Positions 6,582 through 12,702 of a stretch of 12,702 bases of DNA are shown one piece after another. The notes beneath the pieces are model-generated. The model saw only the letters and a list, made by a program, of their open reading frames with translations. It made no database searches and had not been told where the DNA came from. Made by a program: the position numbers and the translations under genes. How positions within the stretch are numbered: the stretch's first letter is position 1; each line of letters starts with the position of its first letter. This DNA is from Flavobacteriaceae bacterium (GTDB taxonomy: Bacteria; Bacteroidota; Bacteroidia; Flavobacteriales; Flavobacteriaceae): positions 1 through 12,702 of the forward strand of contig CANJDA010000052.1 of assembly GCA_947472705.1 (NCBI GenBank). The letters are read 5' to 3'.

Positions 6582-7477
6582 TTTTTTCTTGGATGAAAAG
6601 TATGCATTATTTGAGTTAAATATTTTCGATCTAAATGAACATAGATTTCTGTAGTCGTTATCGACTCGTGTCCAAGCATCATTTGAATGGAACGCAAATC
6701 AGCTCCATTTTCGAGCAAATGTGTCGCAAAAGAATGACGAAGTGTATGAGGACTAATTGTTTTATTTAAATTAATTTTTTTAGCCAAATTTTTTATAATC
6801 GTAAAAATCATGGCACGAGTAAGTTGTTTCCCTCTTCGGTTCAAAAATAAAGTATCTTCAAACGATTTGGCAATATTTAAATGGATGCGAATATTATTTT
6901 TGTAAAGTTCAATATATTTTTTGGTAGTGCTAGCAATAGGCACAAATCGTTGCTTATTCCCTTTACCTGTGATTTTAATAAAGCCTTCATCAAAAAATAA
7001 ATCTGAAATTTTTAAGTTAACAAGCTCAGATACCCTAAGCCCACAACTATATAAAGTCTCAAGTATCGCTTTATTTCGTTCGCCTTCAGGAGTTGACAAA
7101 TCAATAGCAGCAATTAGTCGGTCAATATCTTCAACAGAAAGCGTATCAGGGAGTTTTCTGCCAATCTTGGGGGCTTCTATCAATTCCATAGGGTTATCGA
7201 TGCGATAATCTTCAAAAACCATGTAAGAAAAAAAACTTTTTAAACCCGAGATTATTCGGGCTTGTGATCTTGCATTAACTTCTTTGGAAACTGAATAAAT
7301 AAACTGTTGAATAGTTTCTTCCTTTATCTTTTCGGGAGCAATGTTTATTTCGTTTTGAAGTAAAAAAGTACATAATCGCTCCAAATCAAAAGTATAGTTA
7401 TCTATAGTGTTTTTTGATAACCCTCGCTCAATTTTTAAATAGGATTGAAAACTTTTGATATAGGTATTCCAGTTCAT
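6578..7477 (-). CDS. xerD: Tyrosine recombinase XerD
   Basis: Site-specific recombinase that resolves chromosome dimers at dif during division. The 299 residues fit the family length. The N-terminal SAM-like core-binding domain covers about 4-90 (YLKIERGLSKNTIDNY). The catalytic domain covers about 108-292 and keeps all six residues: R148 (GLRVSEL), K172 (GKGNKQR), H244 and R247 (SPHTLRHSFATHLLENGADLR), H270 (LGHESI) and nucleophile Y279 (TTTEIYVH). These features point to a chromosomal XerD or XerC rather than an integrase. XerD is the better guess from overall resemblance to flavobacterial XerD and from the nearby aroQ, which from memory is a common neighbour in Bacteroidetes. No dif-like site is visible in the window. 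The upstream barrel gene ends at its own terminator, so xerD needs a promoter in 7478-7505; only a weak TTACTTTG (7483-7490) is seen there. Confidence 0.92.
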   Translation of the reverse strand: MNWNTYIKSFQSYLKIERGLSKNTIDNYTFDLERLCTFLLQNEINIAPEKIKEETIQQFIYSVSKEVNARSQARIISGLKSFFSYMVFEDYRIDNPMELIEAPKIGRKLPDTLSVEDIDRLIAAIDLSTPEGERNKAILETLYSCGLRVSELVNLKISDLFFDEGFIKITGKGNKQRFVPIASTTKKYIELYKNNIRIHLNIAKSFEDTLFLNRRGKQLTRAMIFTIIKNLAKKINLNKTISPHTLRHSFATHLLENGADLRSIQMMLGHESITTTEIYVHLDRKYLTQIMHTFHPRKN

Positions 7478-7505
7478 ACTACAAAGTAACGAAATGATTC
7501 GATAT

Positions 7506-7531
7506 AAAAAAACCGCGTCAATGACGCGGTT
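7506..7531 (-). terminator. Intrinsic terminator of the 7556-8125 barrel gene
   Basis: On the minus strand, a GC-rich hairpin AACCGCGTC/GACGCGGTT with a 3-base loop is followed by seven T. It lies 24 bases past the stop codon and separates the barrel gene from xerD. Its arms and T-tail are almost the same as those of the hairpin at 8214-8240. Confidence 0.88.
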
Positions 7532-7555
7532 ATATTTTAAAAATAAAAAGCTAAT

Positions 7556-8125
7556 TTACCTGAATTTTAAAGCAAGACCTAACATAGCTTTTACTCCATT
7601 TATTGAAACATTACCCAAACTATTAACTTCATATCCTAAATTAAAAATCATTCCTACTTTTTCACCAAAGTAATAGTTACAACCCGTATTAATTCCGTAA
7701 TTTAAACCTGTATAAGTAGTAGAAATTTCAGAATCCGTTCCACTAGTATATCCTATTGAAGGTCCCGCGAAAAGATTAATCTTTTCATGATTCAAAAAAT
7801 AATACCTACCAGAAAAATTAACTTTAAATGAAGTTATACTTGTATTATCTCCATCAGTAAGTTCTACCGTGCCAATTTCAATACCAGCACCAGCACTAAT
7901 ATTTTTGGCAAAACCATATTGAAAATTAGCTCCAAAATTTACACCGGTTGCAGAGTAGTTGTTTTCTTTAGGCATAGGATTAAAAGTATTATCATTAGTA
8001 ATAGAGGCATTACCATTTATAATACCAAACATAACATTTACATGTATCTTCCCCTTGTCATTTGATTGTGCATTTGCAAAACTAAAAGCCATTACTAATG
8101 CCATAGTTAAAATATTTTTTTTCAT
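7556..8125 (-). CDS. Small outer-membrane beta-barrel protein
   Basis: A predicted eight-strand-type outer-membrane barrel of 189 residues; no specific function is recognisable. A signal peptide covers residues 1-19 (MKKNILTMALVMAFSFANA), cleaved before Q20. The mature part alternates hydrophobic and polar residues in short strands separated by polar loops (GVNFGANFQYGF, FSGRYYFL, INLFAGPSIGYT, LNYGINTGCNYYFG, MLGLALKFR), and it ends on an aromatic residue followed by R. This matches the broad OmpA/OmpX-like 'outer membrane beta-barrel' class. The mature protein has a single cysteine, C149, in TGCNYY. The neighbouring gene at 8265-8846 has a matching TGCDYY, a similar signal peptide and a similar leader and terminator. 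A consensus promoter is at 8153-8182. Confidence 0.87.
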   Translation of the reverse strand: MKKNILTMALVMAFSFANAQSNDKGKIHVNVMFGIINGNASITNDNTFNPMPKENNYSATGVNFGANFQYGFAKNISAGAGIEIGTVELTDGDNTSITSFKVNFSGRYYFLNHEKINLFAGPSIGYTSGTDSEISTTYTGLNYGINTGCNYYFGEKVGMIFNLGYEVNSLGNVSINGVKAMLGLALKFR

Positions 8126-8152
8126 ATTTTTAAATTTTTAAAATTAATCCTC

Positions 8153-8182
8153 CAAAAATAGTATTATTAAATAATTAACCAA
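8153..8182 (-). promoter_or_regulatory. Promoter of the 7556-8125 barrel gene
   Basis: On the minus strand, TTG (8180-8182), exactly 19 bases, then TATTTTTG (8153-8160), a full match to the Bacteroidetes consensus. The predicted transcript start is near 8146, giving a short AT-rich leader before the ATG at 8123-8125. A GGAGG directly after the box is too far upstream to act as a ribosome-binding site. Confidence 0.7.
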
Positions 8183-8213
8183 ATTATATTGTAATAATTT
8201 TAGTATACAACAT

Positions 8214-8240
8214 AAAAAAACCGCGCCTTTGGCGCGGTTA
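8214..8240 (-). terminator. Intrinsic terminator of the 8265-8846 barrel gene
   Basis: On the minus strand, a 9-bp stem AACCGCGCC/GGCGCGGTT with loop AAA is followed by seven T. It sits 25 bases past the stop codon and ahead of the promoter of the next barrel gene, so the two genes are separate transcription units. Confidence 0.92.
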
Positions 8241-8264
8241 ATAAAAATATAATTTATATATTTT

Positions 8265-8846
8265 TTAGAATCTCCAACCTAATCTTAATGAAGGATTTAA
8301 ACTTGGATTTAGACCAAACTTAGTATCGCTATCTCCACCATCTGGTTTAGTATTTAATACAGAAAGACCATAGTGAATCTCTGCACCCAAATACACATTT
8401 GGCATAATGTAATAATCACATCCAGTAAAAAGTTGAGCAGAAACACCAATAGTGGTAGTTTTCACAGCATCTTTAGAAAAACCTACATTACCTTCATAAC
8501 CCCAATAAGTAGATAATCTATCAGCACCTTTCATGTGATTTTCAACACCAACACCCAATGCTACACCAAATTCAGTTTCAGCATCTTTACCATCTTTATT
8601 AACTTTTAATAAAGCAGTATATCTCATAGCCTTAGTGTCGCTAGAGAATTTTCTAACTCTGATTCCTTCAACATCTGATTTTTTATCATTGTAAAATGAT
8701 GGTAAAGCAAACATAGTAGCTCCCGATAAATTAGGAGTAAATGTTACCTCTACTTGTGTACTTCCAGCCGAAGGCTTCGTGTAACTTTGTGCATTAGCAA
8801 ACGATAAAGCGAATACTGACGCAACTGTTAAAATAATTTTTTTCAT
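8265..8846 (-). CDS. Small outer-membrane beta-barrel protein
   Basis: A predicted outer-membrane barrel of 193 residues with unknown function. The signal peptide is residues 1-19 (MKKIILTVASVFALSFANA), cleaved before Q20. The mature part has strand-like segments (VEVTFTPNLSG, MRYTALLKVN, TEFGVALGVGVENH, YWGYEGNVGF, TIGVSAQLFTGCDYY, VYLGAEIHYGLSVL) and ends LRLGWRF with the terminal phenylalanine expected for barrel assembly. Residues 59-65 (VEGIRVRKF) followed by a strand recall Bacteroidetes barrels in which the first hairpin reads 'lRlRyF', such as those annotated as the BT1926 family, but this is from memory and weak. A small internal repeat, LNPSLNPSL, lies at 179-187. The single cysteine is C143 in TGCDYY. 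A -7 box is at 8873-8880 and short direct repeats lie upstream of it. Confidence 0.87.
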   Translation of the reverse strand: MKKIILTVASVFALSFANAQSYTKPSAGSTQVEVTFTPNLSGATMFALPSFYNDKKSDVEGIRVRKFSSDTKAMRYTALLKVNKDGKDAETEFGVALGVGVENHMKGADRLSTYWGYEGNVGFSKDAVKTTTIGVSAQLFTGCDYYIMPNVYLGAEIHYGLSVLNTKPDGGDSDTKFGLNPSLNPSLRLGWRF

Positions 8847-8872
8847 GTTTGTTTAATTTTAAATTAATAAAA

Positions 8873-8880
8873 CAAAAGTA
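8873..8880 (-). promoter_or_regulatory. -7 promoter box of the 8265-8846 barrel gene
   Basis: TACTTTTG on the minus strand matches TAnnTTTG in full and lies 26 bases from the ATG. The nearest upstream TTG (8905-8907) is 24 bases away, longer than the usual spacing, so the -33 element is poor. That TTG falls inside a direct repeat, which may mean an activator is needed. Confidence 0.5.
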
Positions 8881-8900
8881 TACGTAATATTTTTCCAGCA

Positions 8901-8940
8901 GTATCAACAGTTATTACAGTTATCAACAATTTTATTAACA
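8901..8940. repeat. Short direct repeats TATCAACA upstream of the barrel-gene promoter
   Basis: TATCAACA occurs at 8902-8909 and 8921-8928 (19 bases apart), with a one-base variant TATTAACA at 8933-8940. On the minus strand the two copies read TGTTGATA with CTG close behind each. They lie about 20-60 bases upstream of the -7 box, where an activator or repressor would bind. The rest of the gap up to aroQ (8941-9128) is AT-rich and holds nothing else I can support. Confidence 0.4.
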
Positions 8941-9128
8941 AAAATATTTTGTAATCTATTTAAAAACAAAAGAATACCAACTAGTTAACCATTTAGATTT
9001 TTCAACAGCTTAAGAAATAATTATTAAATAGCCCTGTTTTGAAGCATCTGATATACTAAAATCTTATTTTTTGAGAACTTTTATCAATCTAAAAGATTAT
9101 TTATACATTTACATAAACATAAATTTGT

Positions 9129-9542
9129 ATGAAAATTATAATAATAAACGGACCGAATCTCAATTTATTAGGCAAAAGGGAACCTGAAATATATGGGAGT
9201 TTGTCTTTTGATACTTTTATTAAAGGATTAAAGAGAAAGTATTCCTCTGTTGATATTAGTTATTTTCAAAGCAATATAGAAGGAGAGTTAATTAATAAAA
9301 TACAGGAAGTTGGTTTTTCTTATGATGGCATCATACTAAATGCTGCCGCTTACACTCATACTTCTGTTGGCATCGGTGATGCTGTGAAAGCCATTACAAC
9401 TCCCGTTATTGAGGTACACATCTCAAACATATTTTCTCGAGAAGAATTTAGACATCATTCTTTTATTTCAACAAATGCCAAAGGAATCATAATCGGCTTT
9501 GGTTTAAAAAGCTACGAATTAGCATTACAATCATTTATATAA
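9129..9542 (+). CDS. aroQ: Type II 3-dehydroquinate dehydratase
   Basis: Converts 3-dehydroquinate to 3-dehydroshikimate in the shikimate pathway of aromatic amino acid synthesis; cytoplasmic, normally a dodecamer. The 137 residues carry the whole family signature: INGPNLNLLGKREPEIYG at 6-23 with N12, R17 and catalytic Y22; FQSNIEGELI at 46-55; LNAAAYTHTSVG at 70-81 with N71 and H77; EVHISNIFSREEFRHHS at 95-111 with E95, H97, R104 and R108. It looks fully active and slightly shorter than the usual 140-150 residues. The ATG is fixed by the MKIIIINGPN start. TAAATTTG at 9120-9127 is too close to the ATG to be its -7 box; a weaker TACATTTA at 9104-9111 is possible. The DUF5686 gene follows after 21 bases. 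Confidence 0.97.
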   Translation: MKIIIINGPNLNLLGKREPEIYGSLSFDTFIKGLKRKYSSVDISYFQSNIEGELINKIQEVGFSYDGIILNAAAYTHTSVGIGDAVKAITTPVIEVHISNIFSREEFRHHSFISTNAKGIIIGFGLKSYELALQSFI

Positions 9543-9563
9543 TACCTACTTATTTATAATACC

Positions 9564-12041
9564 ATGTCAATCAAAAAACTATTTTTTGTTTTCTTTTTAT
9601 TACTAACAGTTGTTTCTTCAGCACAAATAAAAGGGCGTGTAACAGACGTTAAGGGAAATCCATTGCCTTTTGTAAACATCTTTGAAGAGAATACCTATAA
9701 CAGTACTACTTCCAATGAGCAAGGAAAATTTGATTTAAACATCAAAATTCAAGGAAACCATACCATCATCTTTCAATACTTAGGATACAAAACAATTAAA
9801 CAAATTGTTGATTTAGATAAAACTCCAATGATTATTGATGTTGTGATGCAGGAAGAAAATTTCATACTAAAAGAAGTAGTAATTGACCCAAAAGACAATC
9901 CTGCCAATGAAATCATCAGAAACGCTATCAAAAACAAAAAAGAAAACTCTGAAAAGACCGCCCGTTATAAAGCCGATTTTTATTCTCGTGGAATTATTCG
10001 ATTAAAAGATGCACCTGAAAAAATTATGGGACAAAAGTTTGATTTTTTTGATGAATTATTAGACTCAACTCGAAGTGGTATAATCTATTTATCAGAAACT
10101 GTTTCTAGAATCACATTTCAAAAACCCGATAATATGAAGGAAATTATTGTGGCCTCCAAATTAAGCGGTAATGACAATGGCTTTAGTTTCAACAATGCAG
10201 GAACAGTGAATTTTGATCTTTATGAAAATTATTTGCCATTTCAAATTAACGTGGTTTCACCTATTGCTGACAATGCTTTCAACTATTACAAATACAAATT
10301 TGAAGGCTCCTTTTTTACAGAAAACAACCAACAGATTAACAAAATTAAAGTTATTCCAAGACGTGAAAGCGAACCTGTTATGGAAGGCTACATATATATA
10401 GTAGATGATACCTATGCTATTTATGCCTCCGATTTATCTATTAATGGAAATCAAATGCAAACTCCTGCTATTGATAAACTAACGCTAATGCAAAGTTTTA
10501 GTTATAATACGCACAATAAAATTTGGGTAAAAACTACGCAAACACTAGACTTTGTTGCGGGAATCCTTAGTTTAAAAGCAAACGGTCGATTTACTTATGT
10601 CTATTCTAATTTTGAATTTGAACCCGTTTTTACCAAAAAAACGTTTACCAATGAAGTACTTTCTTTTGAAGAAAATGCCAATAAGAAAGAAGACAACTTT
10701 TGGAATACCATACGACCGGTGCCATTAACGGATGAAGAATCCAATGATTATGTAAAAAAAGATATTTTGCAAACCAAAAAGAAATCACAAAAATACCTTG
10801 ACTCTATCGATTCAAAACACAATAAGTTTAAAGTGTTTGACATCATTAGCGGATATCATTATAAGAACTCTTTTCAAAAATGGACATTCGATTATGATGG
10901 GCCATTAGCCAAAATTGCTTTCAACACCGTGCAAGGCTGGAATAGCAATATTGGGTTGTATTATACTAAAAGAAATGAGGATAAAAGAACCTTTACCATT
11001 ATTGGCGCCAATGTTGATTATGGTTTTTCCGAACAAAAACTAAGAGCTACTGTCAATTTTACTAGTAAGTTCAACAGCATTAATAATAGCTTGCTGACCA
11101 TAAACGCTGGAAGCATGGTAAGTCAATTCAATCGAAACAAACCTATTTCAAACCTGCTAAATACGGTAAGCACTTTGTTTTTCAAAAACAATTACATGAA
11201 GTTATATGAAAATAATTTTGCCGCTATTTGCTTTGAAAGAGAAGTAATCAATGGAATAAACCTATACACTAATGTTGAGTATTCCGAAAGAAAACCCCTT
11301 TACAACACCACTGATTATACAGTATTAAAAAGTGAAGACTTATATACTTCTAATAATCCTTTAGCGCCTAACGACGAGACCACAGCGGCCATTTCCAAAC
11401 ACAACTTGGTTAAATCCAACATTAACTTACGTTTTAATTTTGGCCAAAAGTATTTATCGCGTCCTGATGGCAAATTTAATATTCCTGATAATGATTATCC
11501 AGTGGTTACGGTGGGTTATGAAAAAACATTTGCAGCAACCGATAAAAACTATGAGTATGATTTTGTTTCGGCTAAAGTAAATTATGAAGCAACTATAGGC
11601 AATAAAGGTTTTTTACTTATAAACTTGAAAGGCGGAAAGTTCTTCAATGCCTCAAATATTTCGTTTGTAGATTACCATCATTTTAATGGCAACCAAACGC
11701 ATATTGGCCAAAGTAATTATTATACTAATGTCTTTAATCTTTTACCCTATTATGCTGCCAGTACGAATGATAGTTTTTCGGAGGCACATATAGAACACAA
11801 TGATAAAGGTTATTTTATGAATAAAATTCCGTTGTTGAAAAACTTACAATCACAGTTGGTTTTAGGATTTCACAATTTGGCTGTACCTGATAGAAAACCA
11901 TATCAAGAGTTCACTATCGGCTTAGATAACTTAGGTTTTGGTAAATTTAGATTTTTCCGTCTGGACTACATTCGTTCTTATCAAAACGGTTATCAAGGTG
12001 ATGGCGTTATTTTTGGATTGAAATTTTTGAATTTATTATAA
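9564..12041 (+). CDS. DUF5686 outer-membrane protein with N-terminal carboxypeptidase-like domain
   Basis: A large envelope protein of 825 residues, belonging to a Bacteroidetes family whose role is unknown. The signal peptide is residues 1-20 (cut before Q21). Residues about 22-96 form a carboxypeptidase-regulatory-like beta domain (IKGRVTDVKGNPLPFVNIFEENTYNSTTSNEQGKFDL). The DUF5686 part begins at about 110 with the recognisable DNPANEIIRNAIKNKKEN and continues with a beta-rich middle (about 150-350). From about 420 to the end the pattern of strands and aromatic residues, ending FGLKFLNLL, suggests a barrel anchored in the outer membrane. It has no plug domain, so it is not a TonB receptor. 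It lies 21 bases after aroQ with no promoter or terminator between, so it is probably co-transcribed; no functional link to shikimate synthesis is evident. The gene converges on the permease gene with only 3 bases between stops, and no hairpin terminator is seen. Confidence 0.93.
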   Translation: MSIKKLFFVFFLLLTVVSSAQIKGRVTDVKGNPLPFVNIFEENTYNSTTSNEQGKFDLNIKIQGNHTIIFQYLGYKTIKQIVDLDKTPMIIDVVMQEENFILKEVVIDPKDNPANEIIRNAIKNKKENSEKTARYKADFYSRGIIRLKDAPEKIMGQKFDFFDELLDSTRSGIIYLSETVSRITFQKPDNMKEIIVASKLSGNDNGFSFNNAGTVNFDLYENYLPFQINVVSPIADNAFNYYKYKFEGSFFTENNQQINKIKVIPRRESEPVMEGYIYIVDDTYAIYASDLSINGNQMQTPAIDKLTLMQSFSYNTHNKIWVKTTQTLDFVAGILSLKANGRFTYVYSNFEFEPVFTKKTFTNEVLSFEENANKKEDNFWNTIRPVPLTDEESNDYVKKDILQTKKKSQKYLDSIDSKHNKFKVFDIISGYHYKNSFQKWTFDYDGPLAKIAFNTVQGWNSNIGLYYTKRNEDKRTFTIIGANVDYGFSEQKLRATVNFTSKFNSINNSLLTINAGSMVSQFNRNKPISNLLNTVSTLFFKNNYMKLYENNFAAICFEREVINGINLYTNVEYSERKPLYNTTDYTVLKSEDLYTSNNPLAPNDETTAAISKHNLVKSNINLRFNFGQKYLSRPDGKFNIPDNDYPVVTVGYEKTFAATDKNYEYDFVSAKVNYEATIGNKGFLLINLKGGKFFNASNISFVDYHHFNGNQTHIGQSNYYTNVFNLLPYYAASTNDSFSEAHIEHNDKGYFMNKIPLLKNLQSQLVLGFHNLAVPDRKPYQEFTIGLDNLGFGKFRFFRLDYIRSYQNGYQGDGVIFGLKFLNLL

Positions 12042-12044
12042 TCC

Positions 12045-12702
12045 TTATTTAATAAAAACATCGTATCCAAAACGAATTAAAGTTCCTATTACTACAATCA
12101 AAAAGAATATGCGAATAAATTGATTTCCCTTTTTGATGGCCAACTTTGCTCCTGCCCAACCGCCAATAGCATTACAAAACGCCATAGGAATAGCTATTGC
12201 CCATATGATTTTTCCTTTCAAAACAAACAAACAAATCGAACCAAAATTAGTTGCCAAATTCACCATTTTAGCATTTGCAGAGGCATGAAGGAAATCAAAA
12301 CCAAGTACTGAAACAAAAGCCAAAACCAAAAAGCTACCCGTACCCGGACCAATGAATCCATCATAAAATCCGATGCAAAGACTCATTAGGATGGCTAAGA
12401 AAAATTGTTTTTGTGTAGAAATCTCTTTTGCTTTATGTTGGCCAAAATCTTTTTTAGTGAAAGTATAAATGGCAATTAATAGCAACACTACAAATAATAG
12501 TGGTTTCATAAAATCATTATGAACCAAAGTCAATAAGTTAGAGCCCAGAAAAGCCGCTCCAAAAGCAATCATTGCCATCATAGAAAGCAATTTCCAGTTC
12601 ATTTGTACTTTCTTCAAATACTGATAAGCCGCGAAGCTCGTACCACTAAAGGCTGGTATTTTAAGAGACCCTATAATATTTGCTACTGCCAAATGAGGCA
12701 AC
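12045..12702 (-). CDS. TauE/SafE-family permease, N-terminus cut by window edge
   Basis: An inner-membrane transporter of the sulfite exporter TauE/SafE family, which moves small anions such as sulfite, sulfoacetate or other sulfonates; the substrate is unknown here. 218 residues are visible, against roughly 250 for the family, so about 30-40 N-terminal residues lie beyond the edge. The outermost codon in the window is TTG, reading L in the continuing frame (LPHLAVANIIGSLKIPAFSGTSF), and it is not a start. The membrane segments are clear: about 37-60, 69-83, 100-135, 146-160, 165-187 and 195-212. The second-half family motif GFYDGFIGPGTGSFLVLAF is at about 111-129, followed by ANAKMVNLATNFGS. 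The mirror-image first-half motif is mostly outside the window. Confidence 0.92.
   Translation of the reverse strand, partial: LPHLAVANIIGSLKIPAFSGTSFAAYQYLKKVQMNWKLLSMMAMIAFGAAFLGSNLLTLVHNDFMKPLLFVVLLLIAIYTFTKKDFGQHKAKEISTQKQFFLAILMSLCIGFYDGFIGPGTGSFLVLAFVSVLGFDFLHASANAKMVNLATNFGSICLFVLKGKIIWAIAIPMAFCNAIGGWAGAKLAIKKGNQFIRIFFLIVVIGTLIRFGYDVFIK

Noticed and set aside
6921..7208. 95-codon plus-strand open frame inside xerD
   Set aside because: It runs opposite the xerD catalytic domain, which is plainly the real gene. The translation is low-complexity.
6578..7477. The tyrosine recombinase as part of a mobile element or integron
   Set aside because: It has the length and motifs of a housekeeping Xer protein, with no attachment repeats, tRNA, excisionase or cargo genes around it.
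8901..9008. TTATCAACA-like repeats as DnaA boxes of a replication origin
   Set aside because: The sequences differ from TTATCCACA, only two or three are present, and no dnaA, dnaN or parAB lies nearby. Promoter repeats are a simpler reading.
9120..9127. TAAATTTG directly before aroQ as a -7 box
   Set aside because: It would place the transcript start inside the coding sequence, and no TTG lies about 19 bases upstream.
12120..12311. 63-codon plus-strand open frame inside the permease gene
   Set aside because: It runs opposite well-conserved TauE/SafE sequence and is Cys/Ser-rich without a domain.
12699..12701. TTG codon at the right edge taken as the permease start
   Set aside because: The family extends about 30-40 residues further and LPHLAVANIIGSLK is internal sequence. 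The gene continues beyond the window.

Overview
The window looks like a chromosomal segment from a flavobacterium (family Flavobacteriaceae, probably Flavobacterium or a close relative). The DNA is AT-rich. Genes lack clear Shine-Dalgarno sites, and several promoters fit the Bacteroidetes form TTG-N19-TAnnTTTG. The protein families are typical of the phylum: a TonB-dependent receptor with a carboxypeptidase-like N-terminal domain, a DUF5686 protein, a flavobacterial-type XerD and RNase Y. I see no insertion sequence, phage, CRISPR array or tRNA.

Layout. (1) Positions 1-3510, minus strand: a secreted M23/LytM peptidase followed 9 bases later by a TonB-dependent receptor that runs off the left edge and appears to start at TTG. 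(2) Positions 3642-6110, plus strand: a strong promoter, a 96-residue coiled-coil protein, zapA, an apparent 6S RNA, and rny, closed by a bidirectional terminator. This block joins cell division, RNA-polymerase control and mRNA decay. (3) Positions 6109-7477, minus strand: a stand-alone receiver-domain protein and xerD. (4) Positions 7506-8940, minus strand: two small outer-membrane barrel genes. Each has its own promoter and its own GC-rich terminator, and the two terminators are nearly the same. (5) Positions 9129-12041, plus strand: aroQ and a large DUF5686 outer-membrane protein, 21 bases apart. (6) Positions 12045-12702, minus strand: a TauE/SafE permease cut by the right edge.

Most genes are housekeeping or envelope genes. 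The points most worth a second look are the noncoding RNA between zapA and rny, the small coiled-coil partner of ZapA, and the two barrel genes, which look like a duplicated cassette: leader, signal peptide, a TGC[ND]YY motif and terminator are alike while the rest has diverged. I found no clear evidence of a wholly new multi-gene system. The best candidates for undescribed biology are these small elements.
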